Shown here: piece by piece, positions 35,358 to 46,005 of the stretch | How the letters are laid out: each line of letters begins with the position of its first letter | Position numbering within the stretch: position 1 is the stretch's first letter | Made by a program: the position numbers and the translations under genes | Source: Rhynchonema sp. JSB1_4 | Taxonomy: Eukaryota; Nematoda; Chromadorea; Monhysterida; Xyalidae | Reading direction: 5' to 3' | Assembly (NCBI GenBank): GCA_030248065.1 | Contig: JASAMV010005931.1 | Location: 27,091 to 91,090, forward strand | Length of the DNA stretch: 64,000 nt | The notes under the pieces: generated by a model | What the model was told of the DNA's origin: nothing | The model's input: only the letters and a program-made list of their open reading frames with translations | Databases searched by the model: none

Positions 35358-38300
35358 ATGCAGCAACTTCGCATTTTTTCAACAATTACGATCACCTTGC
35401 CAGTGGAGAATGTCAGCAAGGTCCGGACCTGTGCATCCGCCGCCTTATTCGCAAAGGGAACTTGCTGTACGTCACGTTTGTTTCATTCTTTGTCAAAGAT
35501 TCCAGGTTCGGTCAGCATATTCTGCCCGCTCCTGCAGCACCCAAATGGGCGATATTGCATTCAGTGACAGGATGGTTAAATACCACTGTCTTTCTTTCAG
35601 TACATGCTCACCGCGTTTCGCGTCAGTGAACTACAAACTGTACTCACGGTGGCAAATCTTCATAAAATTGGAAAGAAACACGAACTGGTTAATCGTATTC
35701 TCGACGCAAACAAGCAGCAACGCTTGGGCCAAGCCGCAGGACATAAAATTTCACAAATTTATCTGTGAGTCTATTATTATGGAATGGAATGGAAGCAGTG
35801 TAGTTCCTGGTCCGGAGGAGGAACAGGCGGTACCCCCTTTTTTCGCAGGGACAGGCGTACCATGGAATGGAGGGGGAACAACAAATGTACCCGAGGGCAG
35901 TGTAGTTGCTGGGGGGGGGAGGGGGGGTCCCCCCCCTCGGGTACGTCTGTTCCCCCTCCGAGGTACGCCTGCCCCACTGTTCCCCCTCCGGGTACGTCTG
36001 CTCCCCCAATTTTTTCCTAAAATTGGCAAATTTAGGCCTAAAATAGGCATTTTTAGGCCAAAAATAGGTAAACTTTAAGTGAAACCTCCAAAAAAACGCC
36101 AAAATACCCTTTTTATAGGGGATTTTTCGCAAAAGAAGGCAAAAATAGTCCAATTTTTCGACCTCAAAAAATGACTTTTTTCCGTCCCCCCCCCCAAATT
36201 GGGACTTCCCCCCCTGCCCCCCCCAGGTAGGTACGTCTGTTCCCCCTCCGAAAATAGTGGAGGGTACGTCTGTTCCCCCTCCGGACCAGGAACTACACTG
36301 CCCGAGGGCGAGGGGGGACCCCCTCCCCCCAGAAACTACACTGGATCGAAGTACTACTCTTTATTTTTCGTGTGAGAAAAAAATGTTTTTAAGCAGTGGT
36401 GTCGTTGGGAAAATCAAAAAGTCGGATACCGGATACCCAAAATCCAAAATTTTCGGATACCGGCCACCCAAAATGAAAAATCTCGGATACCAGGGGGGTT
36501 GCTCCCTAAAATAAAAATCTCGGATACCCAGGGGATAGGATACCCCTGGACAAAAAGTCAGGATACCGGATACCCCTGGGTGACAAAATCAAGATACCGG
36601 AATAGCGGATACACTGTTTTCCAGCACAAGCACATACTGTAGAACGTAATTTCGTAAGATACGACAATTTCAGTGCAAATGCAAAGTATGATCAAATATA
36701 CTTGCGTATTTTTCCGCAAAATATATTTTTGGAAAAAAACCCGTTTTTTTCCGAAAAAAAACCGTTTTTTTCCAAATATTTTTCCAGTACTTAAGGATAC
36801 CCATGGTCCAAAAACGCCTATTTTGGAGAAAATTTCGTCGGGAAATGGCCTGAAACAGGCTAAAAATGCACTTGGAGATGAAAAGTGCTAGTTTTGAACT
36901 GTTTTGTACCGATTTGCGTTGGTTTTGACAACATCCTCTCGCAACCTTGGAAAATATCTCGGAAATTTTTGAAAAAAAAAACGGTTTTTTTCCAAAAGTT
37001 GCCACTTGGAAAAATTTTTTCGGCCCGCAAGTATATGATCAAACCATCAAAGTGACGAGTTGTTTCTTGGTCGAAAGACGACCAAGCCGGCGAAAACTAA
37101 TGTTTTTCGCGCTTTTTGGGCCGGCTAATTTCCGTGCTAGAGCTATTTTTTATGAAATAAAAAGCTCATCAGTTTGTTTTCTGTGTGCAATTTCTGGCAC
37201 AATCGAAATAATAAAGTGCCGACTGGAAAAACGATAAACTTGGGAAACACTATGGGGAACGGGTCGCGGAACAAATGTTTTCTTTTCTCGGAATTTTTCT
37301 CCTGCTTGCCCAGTGCAGTCACAATTCGCAAAGGGAAGATTCGCTGTTGTAATAACTTAAGGTTTAGCGTGTCCTAGGGTTAGAGAGATGTCGGGTGTCG
37401 GCTGTCGGGTGTCGGGTGTCGGGTGCCAAAAAAGTGTAGGTGTCGGGTGTCGGGTGTCGGGTACCCCCAGATGTCGGGTGTCGGGTTTTTTCGGACCCGA
37501 CACCCGACAGCCGACACCCGACACTTACGGTTCAAAACATCAGTATTGCCTGAGAGAAGAATTTTTAGAGAAAATTTTCTTCGAACCAAATGTTTCCGAA
37601 GACGCAGAATGTGACATTTTGGTGTTTATTTCGTGTGAAAATACTTGAATTCAGTAACTTGAGCCAAAAAATTGCACTCATGATGCAAATGAGCAAAAAT
37701 TTGCCTGTTTTTGGTCCAAAAACAGGTGTCGGGTGTCGGGTTTTTTTCAAAAACTAGATGTCGGGTGTCGGGTTTTTTTGCAACTGTCGGGTGTCGGGTG
37801 TCGGCTTTTTTTCTGAGATGTCGGGTGTCGGGTATTTCCAGATGTCGGGTGTCGGCTGTCGGGTGTCGGGTACCCCCCCGACCTCTAACCCTAGCGTGTC
37901 CCAAAAGTTTTGGCGTGTCCCAAACGTTTCAAACAGATAATCACCCCGTTATGAGGAACATTCGCACTTTGGCACAGAACATAATTTTCGTGTGTCCCTA
38001 GCCTAGTAGTGGCAAGCAGTGCTGTGGCTGGGGGTGGAGGGATATCCCCCCAAAGGTACAGGCAGTGCTGTGGCTGGGGGGAGGGGGTCCCCCCAATGGT
38101 ACCCTACCCGCCCCGGCCTGGTACACTACCCCCTACCCGCCCCGCTCCGGTACCCTTCCCGCCCCGCTCTGATTTTTGACCTCAAAATGCCCATTTTTCG
38201 GTCAAAAATGCTCAAATTTCGACCGAAAACCATTAAAAGTGCAAAAAATCGCGCGCTACACGCGATATATGCACTTTATAGCATATAAAATTCGGCACCC

Positions 38301-41300
38301 AAAAAAACTTGTATTGTACCCTACCCGCCCCGAAAAATCCCCCCTCCCCCCGCCCCGCCGCCCCAAATCGGATTTCCCCCAAGATTCGAGGTACACTACC
38401 CCCTACCCGCCCTGGATTTTTCCACCTATGTACCCTACCCGCCCCGCAAAAGTAGCCACAGCACTGGGTACAGGTATGCCCCCGCGCTGAGGTACAGTAT
38501 CTCCCACTCCCCCTCTCTGTACGGTATCTCCCCCAATTTTTCCAAACTTTCACTCCAAAATGGCTAAACAGGTCAAAATCGACCAAAAGTGTGAAAATTT
38601 GCGCGCTTCGCGCGATCTACGCACATTTTAACGTATTCTCGCGAAAGTAGTATGGTATAGTATCTGCCCTTAAAATTTCTTCCCCCCACCCCCCAAATCG
38701 GATTCCCCCCAAATTCTGGGTGGTACAGCACCCCGGTATCTCCCCCTTTTTTGGCGCCAAGGTACACTATCTCCCCCTCAGAAGTAGCCACAGCACTGAT
38801 GGCAAGGGGTTGGAGGGTTACCCCCTCGCCATACTTACCTCGGAAAAAATTCGAGGGGAGTTGGGGGAGTATTTACCCCTCACAGCTCCAAATCATACCT
38901 CTCACAAACCATTTTAGATCTTTTAAGGCAAACGTCGGTGTTTTTCAACTCTATTTTTTCACAAACGTACCCATACACAATGGGCATCTTAAACCGATTT
39001 TCGGCGAAAATTTGGAAAAAGCACCCTTTTAGCCAAAACCTTTTTGAGTGACCGCTTCCGCTCACGTTTCCGGTCCCAACCTCGCATCTTACCTCGCAGC
39101 TCGCACACGTGGGCCTGCCACTGCACTGGTCCCAAATGGCATTCTGTATGGAATTCACCAATATGTATAGGAATAAGGTCGGACAACACCAGAGTGGAAC
39201 AAAACAGCAAATGCTAAGTGAGCGTGAGCACATGCTAGTGTAAAATATGCAGTGCACAGCTCGTGCATGCACCTTGTGCGGTTGCGTTGCGAATGCTCCC
39301 AAACAACTGAAATGGCCTCAAAATGAACGAAGAAAGCCGTGGAATGTGTCCTGCACTATGCTTGAGTACGGGAGTTTCCTTTTGTACTAAATTCGCCATA
39401 AGAGTAAATTCTTCATAAGAATACTTTTTAGGGTGTCCCGTAAATATTCCCACATCGAATTGTGAGTGTGAATTGTAAGTGTATTATGTAAGTGTGAAGT
39501 CTGCAACCTAGCAACCAAACTGGCGCAGTTGTATGCGCTTCCTCGTCGATTGGTTTCAAAATGAGATCCTTAATTTACAGTGAACGTGGTCACCGCACCT
39601 TGCCACTTGACAATCCAGCAACGGATAACATGCCGTCACGTCGTCAGTACCCCGGTCACAGCACCAGTGCCTCATCCTCCACTCAACAAGTGGTTCGTTT
39701 CAGTATCATCTTCCACATGTCTCCTTTTCGACAGTGTATATTTTCTTTTAGGCCGCGTGTAATCACAGCGGGAAGTGGGAACTCGATTCTTTTATGTCCA
39801 AGATTAAAGTTCCCATGGCAAGTTTCCAATGCGATAGTTGAATGAAACTTTTTATACTTCGACTCAAGCATCGGAGACAGCTGAGCTGCCGTGGCTGTCC
39901 TGACCCCAACAGTTACTACTACTAAGTTTCCAGTTTCCGAATCCGGATATGACGTAAAGGCAAACTACACCAACATGAGCTCGATTTCGCGGCTCCCATG
40001 GGCGAAACATTCACACGTGTCTGCAGATTTATGAAATTTTACACGCTAAAGAATACAAAACGAGACGTGATAATTTTCTCTTTCTATTCATTGTGAATAC
40101 ATACAAACTCCTTCGAAATCGCGCTCGTGTCGGTGCAGTTTGTCTTTACACGGGAACTGGTAACTAAACAAAACGTTTTCTATTGCACTCAAACTGATAT
40201 AATAACGAAACATTTTGTATGCCACTCGGTTTTGGCTGTGTCATAGAAAATGTTTTGTCGTAATGGAACCAAACTTAAGTGCAACAGAAAATGTTTTGTC
40301 AGGTTCCCAATTCCTGATTCCCAGTGTGCGTGTATTTTAGTTGGTTGGAGAACTGGGAACTTTTACGTTGGACACATAGAAAAGATCCCGTTCCCGGTAT
40401 GACTATACGCGCCCTTAATTCAACTTCTAATTTCTCGTTTCGTTTCAGCAATACGCCTCCTCCGCACAGCGCTCAAGCGAGCATCGATACAACAGCAGTG
40501 CGTACGCGATGGCCAATGGTGCAGCGAGCAGTGCTTCGGTGGCTAGTCGTGTGCAGCAGCAACAGAACATGCAACGATACATGACTCAGGTTCGATGTAG
40601 TTGGCTTTGTCTTTGTTAACCATCCTGTCCAATTATTTAGTGTTGTTGACCTAATTCACTGAATTATGTTTTTGTGACTATTTAGCAAATGGCGATGAAA
40701 ATTGTGGTACGTTTTCTGCTTGTTGTGCTGTGCTGTGTCTGTCACCTAGTAGAGATGCACATCACTCATAATTCATAAAGGCGGGATGTAAAAAAAGTTT
40801 CACGGCGATTAATCCTTCTGGACTGGTTCTGCCATCCAGAAGACTCGTACGTAATCCGTCGGCCATCGTACTTTCTGCTTAGCCATTTCGCTTTACGAAG
40901 CTTCTTGCCCTGCCATTTCATCTCACTGCGTTGCGCTATGCGCTACGTTTAGGATTGAACATACATTACATATGTATAGGCAATCCGCCAGCTCATGGCA
41001 CTCCACTAACAGGCTGCACGCTAAATTACTGCCATCAATGAATGCATGTATTTTCTGCAGTTATCCTTTGAAACATCCCCAAAATTTGCAATAATGCAGA
41101 AAAGTGTTATGCAAAGCAGCTAATGAAAACGGAGTAAGTTAAAAAGCGGTCATCAAAGTATGATACTCGCTCAAAGTTTGCATTTTGTTCAGAAAATGGC
41201 GTGTGCTGCTGCATGCGTTGTGTGTATAAATAGTGCCATGAGCCGATGGATTGCCTATACATTGTGCGCGGGTATCCAAAAACTGAAAACTCAATTCAGG

Positions 41301-44300
41301 GAGCGTCTTCGAGTGGTTCAGGAAGCCGTGGAACATCAGCCGAGCCAACGGGTCCAATGTTCAGTGCGCGTGACGTGCCGAATGTGCGCATGGTTGTGTT
41401 GCCGTTCTTTGACCCGCTCAACGACGTCGTTCGACCGACGTTTCTGTCAACCCGGCCGCACACAAAGAATCAGGACGTGTTCTGCGAGTTCTACTTGCCG
41501 CACAACATGATCAGCTCGCTAAAGTTAGTGCGCAGTTTCCACAGGATTATATGTAACGTAGAATGTTCGCTTTGTGGATGGTTAGAAACAAGTCAGCTGG
41601 ATAACACCCAAGTTCAAAATTTGTGCGAGTTGTGAGGCATGATGTTATGTGTCAGAATGATTAGAGCGGAGAAGGACTGAAAGTATTTTTAGCGGCCGTT
41701 CCTTCACAAACCACAAAATAGAGAAGCGTACAACCCAGCTCGCCCCCAAGCTGTGGTTGGATTGGATTCAGGGTGGGATAAGGCTTAGGCTCCAGCTGAA
41801 GTCTAACACAATCCTACATAAGTGTAAGCCTATAGCAGACTAATCCTCTGGCGGGGGAGAGCTTTAGCAGGACAAAGGAATGCAACATTCTTGAACGTTT
41901 GAAACGATTGCAGTTACGACGTTGACACGTATCCCACGCCGCGACACGAGCTGCAATTCCGAGCATTCCTGGTCGATCCGAGCTCGGAACAAAGTGAGGA
42001 TTATCCGCCCGGCTTTGTGCTCACCTGCAATGAGAAACCTGTGGCCTTGCCGGTAAATTTGTCAATTTTGAAACTTATTGGTTTTCAGCTTTGGTCAGTT
42101 TCATCTAACATTGTAAATGTAATCGTGATTGTAATTGGATTTTTGAAAAAAAGTTAGTTGCAAATTTTCTGCAGCCGATTATTCCGACCAACAAACCAAA
42201 TGCCGAGCAAAAACGATACAGTCGTCCGGTGGACATCACGAAACAATGCCAGCCGGTGCGCAGCTCGACGCAGAAACACAGATTGAGACTGCAATGGTCG
42301 CATCCGCATGACAAAAGGGTGCGTGCTCTTGGCTGTGTTAATAATTAATTGTGTTGCTTTTATTCTCTGATTTATCAAGGAACGGTAATGGTTTCAGAAC
42401 TGGATGTTCACAATTCGTCTGGTTCGACGGCTCAACTCCGATATTCTGCTGCGTCGATTGCAGTCGAAAGACATTCGCAGCGCTGATCACGTGCAGAAAC
42501 AAGGTTGGGACCATAGCTTAATATGATTAACTTATTATTTGTATTTTTACGCTTGGATGCATTTTTTTGTTCTTTCAGTTGTGCAACGCCTGAATATGGA
42601 CGCCGCTGACGGTATAGATACTGAGAGCCTGCGAGTATCAGTACAATGCCCGGTTAGCGCGGCAGTTTAAAATCGTTTAAAATGTCGTAAGAATATCATC
42701 AACACCAATGTTTGATGGTTTCCCTTTGCAGCTGCTAATGGTCCGGATGAACATTCCCGGCAAGGGCATGAAATGTCGACATTTGCAATGTTTCGGCATC
42801 GACAACTACCTCAAGATGAACGAAAAGCGACCGACTTGGAAATGCCCTATTTGTCCCGACAAGGAGAATCACTTGCCTTATGACCAACTTGTGATTGAAG
42901 GGTACGGTCATTATTCTGAAGAATTCCACGTCATTTTCGTAGAACCGGACAAAACTCCGAAAGAAATTCCGACAACTAAATCCCGACTGAAACAGTGGTT
43001 TGGTCAGACTTGAACTCGCCTAAGCCAAACCCAGGCCGAATCCCAAATTTATGTTGTCGGAATTTTGTTTTTTTCGGGATTTTGCTTGTCGGTTTTTTCA
43101 GGTTTTGTACAGTAGCCTTCTTTCTACCTAACGATGGCTAAAAAACTTCGTTCGAAGGTTTCGTGGCCGGCTATTCATTAGCGTGTGATGCCCTGCTAAT
43201 TCGAATGAACGGACAATTGACGCTCGCGACCAAGTTTCAGATATTTCGTGAACGTGCTGAAAGCCGTATCGAATGACTCATCAGTGCGTGACATTGAGTT
43301 GTTGCGCGATGGCAAATGGCGCACGGTGCAGGAGAGCAGTGACAGCGAGGATGACGATCAGCCACAGACCAAACCGAGACCGGCACCCGTCGCCGCTGTT
43401 GCGCCACCCGTTCACAAAGGTTCGGCTGGCTTTCGTGTAGCACGTAGTTCATCTCTGCGGCGCGTATCAGATTGGATCTCATCACTTAGTTATTTTTGCC
43501 GCAGGGACATTTAAGAGATTTACTGATGTCACAACGTAAAAGGTGTTTCCGAACAACTAAGCTAGCTAATAGTCAAAGTTTTACGCTGCTCGTAATTGGC
43601 ATCCGAAAATCCGTGGTACAGAAAGTCGCGCGACCAATGCAGGTCCGATTCGCTCACCAAGTTTGATATCGGCTGTTTTGCCTTGCCTCTCTGGAACAGT
43701 TGAATAGTTGACGTTGCAACAATATTTCAATGCCAACTACTTTCAGCAGCGCCCGCGATCGCAGCCAGCACTGCGGCAGTGGTACCGAAACAACAGCCGA
43801 CCAGCACACCAGCTGCAGCTGCACCAGCCAATGTTGATGATGACGACATACAGATAATAGATCTGTCAGATGATGACGAGCCGAGTGCACCGACGAGACC
43901 CTCAGCACCACCGGTGGCTGTACAGCCGAAGCCAGCACCCATTCAGCAACAACCACCCCCACCGGGCACACATCAGATCACAACGGCACCGGGGCAAACC
44001 AGACAGACGCATAGCACTGAGCAGGTGGGTAGTTAGTGTGGGCATTTCGTCTAGCCGTTTTCACTGACGATGACTTGATGCACCACGTAAAATATATTGC
44101 TTGCAATCCATCAATCATTCACTTGCTTGGCAGGACGACAGTCCGAATTCGATAATCCTGCTCGACTCACCGCCGTCATCACTACCGTCGATCAATGATT
44201 CCAACTCGAATTCGGAGACACGCAAGTCGGACGGCACCGAGCCACCGACGCCGAAACGGTCGAGGTACGCTGATGGCACGCCGACTGCCACCGTGCAGGT

Positions 44301-46005
44301 GAGATGATCATCGGTGTGTGCTTGCAACATCCATGCACGTGTGTGTGAGGCACACAACATTCGCAAGGCATTGACTGCCGTTGTGGTTCAGTGAACAACA
44401 ACAACGCAAGCCATCCATTCGTTCGCGTTTCACGCATACATAACTCAGAGCCGCTAGGCAAATGTTCGGTGCTCCTCACAATTGCTAGCAAGCTCCCAAC
44501 AATGATAATTGATCGTGACACTACTCATTATGCAGGTGCAACAAGGCAACCCACTGGTTCTACCTGCCCGCACCGTATCAAACGGTCAACAACACAGTCA
44601 ACAAAGCGGCTCAGCAATGACAGCGTTGCTCGAAACATTAAAAAACACACAACAACAGCAGCAAGCAACAAACAACAGACTGCTGTCTGATCTATCCCCC
44701 GATGACCATGCGCGTGAACTACTGTCCCGTGCGATGGCCATGTATGGACTGAATGCAATGCAGACAGCCACCACAAGCAGTATAGCGGCGACGTCGTGGG
44801 CCGATCTGCTCAGACAGGTACGTACATTTGGAAACCATAAATCTGCCTTCCTTGCATCCGTGATGTTTTGTTTGCGTTTTCCTCTTACACTCTGCGTGCA
44901 GAAAATCACTGTTTCGTCTTGTGTGATCTCCCATAAACTCAACCTGGCCAAACGTTTATGGTATCTTATCGATACGCCCATGATTGTAATGTTTCACGAT
45001 CCCTATATATTGCAGCAACAACCAGCCACGTCATCATCGTCGTACACGAACGCAGTAACCAACGATGTGTACGGCTCGATCTATCCGGCTGTGAGCACGC
45101 ACCAATCGTGGCAGGCACGCACCGCCAGCGAACAACAACAACAGTACGAGGAACAATTGAGACTGTACAATGAGGAGCATGCCAGGCTGTATCAGGTGAG
45201 CCCGCTGTGCGTCTGGGTACTACCGTATTTCCTCTTTATGCTGGTCAAAAGTAAGGTGCAGCGTAATTGGAAACAACTCCAAGTTCAGGTCGGGAACTCG
45301 CATGCAGCCATGAAAAGAAAGAGAAAATTACGTGTCATACTGAGTCAATGAAAACAGCAGTCAGAAGCTGATACGGGATACGCTTCAGTGCCAGCGCGGC
45401 CACACAAAGCTCACAGGGAGCATGTGAAACAGCCTTGCAAGATTCCATCTACGGGTTTTATGCTCTTTCGTTCCCGAGTTGCTTGTCTGAGTCAAAATGT
45501 ATGGTTTTTCGACTTCACGTAGGAGTTCTACATTTTACTTAGTTCAAGAATGATGGGAAGACTGTACTTTGCTCAGGAACTGTGCATGAGCAGTTTGCTA
45601 CTGCATGTGATATTGAAAACTTATTTACAATTGACTGAATTTAGGGTTGGTCTTGTTTTGCCGTTTGGGTGTGAATCTGAAAATTGCCGTGAAATCTGCC
45701 AGATTTCCAATTGCGCTGTGCACAGATTCTAGTGTCTAGTGATGTAATATCCGTGCATGTTGCAGCAATCACTCCAAGCGCAACATCGTCAAGCAGCTGC
45801 TGTTGCCCGCACGCAGCATCAGAGTGTGGTCCTGCCGAATCGTTCCGGTTCTGACCCGAGTTCCGGTTCTAGGCAGTCCAGCTCACGCCAATCATCTGTC
45901 GATAACATGAACACACAGGATTGGGGACATCAGATCGAACGCAACATACAGGATGTGTTGTCCAGATGCAACTTGCCAGCATCCGCATTCAAATTCAATC
46001 GGTGA
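35358..46005 (+). CDS. gei-17: PIAS-type SUMO E3 ligase (Siz/PIAS; C. elegans gei-17-like), complete
   Basis: Exons 35358-35420, 35601-35764, 39581-39689, 40449-40589, 40686-40706, 41300-41523, 41914-42052, 42175-42318, 42398-42503, 42579-42652, 42732-42901, 43241-43419, 43747-44024, 44134-44298, 44536-44817, 45016-45195 and 45766-46005; 892 residues. Promotes transfer of SUMO from UBC9 to nuclear substrates. Domain order is that of PIAS: SAP (FRVSELQTVLTVANLHK, exon 2), PINIT (VRMVVLPFFDPLNDVVRPTF, about 180-240), SP-RING (VSVQCPLLMVRM through KCRHLQCFGIDNY to WKCPICPDKE, about 390-450, all Cys/His zinc ligands present), then an acidic SUMO-interacting motif (DDDDIQIIDLSDDDE, about 540-556), a second SIM-like NSIILLDSPP, and a long Gln/Ser-rich tail. 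Exon 1 is inferred from phase only; translation could start at ATG 35604. Orthology to gei-17 is by domain order. Confidence 0.93.
35797..36345. mobile_element. Mosaic CAGTGTAGT element, GTACGTCTGTTCC phrase
   Basis: The left end CAGTGTAGTTCCTGGTCCGG (35797) pairs with CCGGACCAGGAACTACACTG at about 36281-36300. A second pair, CAGTGTAGTTGCTGG (35902) and AGAAACTACACTG (about 36340), overlaps it. Near the ends the phrase GGTACGTCTGTTCCCCCTCC or slight variants recurs at least five times. The centre shares with the 8.3 kb unit the words CTCAAAAAATGACTTTTT and AAATAGGCATTTTTAGG. Confidence 0.75.
36415..36610. repeat. CGGATACCGGATACCC phrase array
   Basis: Repeats of CGGATACCGGATACCC and shorter CGGATAC units occur over about 190 bp, interleaved with AAAATC words. 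The phrase is the complement of GGGTATCCGG, related to the GGGTATCGGG phrase of the ENT intron element. Confidence 0.6.
37371..37900. repeat. GTCGGGTGTC array bounded by inverted CTAGGGTTAGAG
   Basis: The left border reads CGTGTCCTAGGGTTAGAG, the right border CTCTAACCCTAGCGTGTCC, nearly exact complements. Inside each border lie about ten direct copies of GTCGGGTGTC or GTCGGCTGTC, with a reversed block at 37495-37525. The middle (37540-37710) is unique AT-rich DNA. Confidence 0.7.
38010..39130. mobile_element. Mosaic elements with CAGTGCTGTGGCTGG ends
   Basis: Units 38020-38464 (phrase CCCTACCCGCCCC), about 38480-38797 (phrase GGTACAGTATCTCCCCC) and about 38797-39126 (phrase ATACCTCTCAC). The end sequence is the variant CAGTGCTGTGGCTGG with complement CCACAGCACTG. 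Centres carry GCGCGCTACACGCG (38251) or GCGCGCTTCGCGCG (38604), the palindrome core of the family. Confidence 0.65.
39955..40149. mobile_element. MITE family A, copy 2 (PIAS intron)
   Basis: It is bounded by TAAAGGCAAACTACACCAAC and the complement ending GTTTGTCTTTA. It carries the family landmarks GCGAAACATTCA and TTTTCTCTTTCTATTC. It lies in the intron between PIAS exons 3 and 4. Confidence 0.85.
40973..41262. mobile_element. GTATAG / CTCATGGCACT MITE, copy 2 (PIAS intron)
   Basis: The left end reads TGTATAGGCAATCCGCCAGC followed by TCATGGCACT. The right end is its near complement AGTGCCATGAGC...ATTGCCTATACA. It shares both words with the element at 4620-4952 but not the interior, so this is a diverged copy or a sister subfamily. 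Confidence 0.75.

Larger units (their letters stand above)
35765..39580 (+). other. Giant second intron of PIAS, packed with repeat elements
   Basis: This is 3.8 kb, while most other introns here are under 400 nt. In order it holds: a mosaic element (35797-36345), CGGATACC phrases (36415-36610), an AT-rich zone with GGAAAAAAACCGTTTTTTTCC words (36700-37030), the GTCGGGTGTC array (37380-37890) and two more mosaic elements (38010-39130). The only sense-strand coding sequence needed at this point lies at its borders. Confidence 0.75.

Noticed and set aside
37380..37890. Possible CRISPR array from the spaced GTCGGGTGTC repeats
   Set aside because: The repeats are short and directly adjoining, with no unique spacers of constant length, and the genome is eukaryotic.
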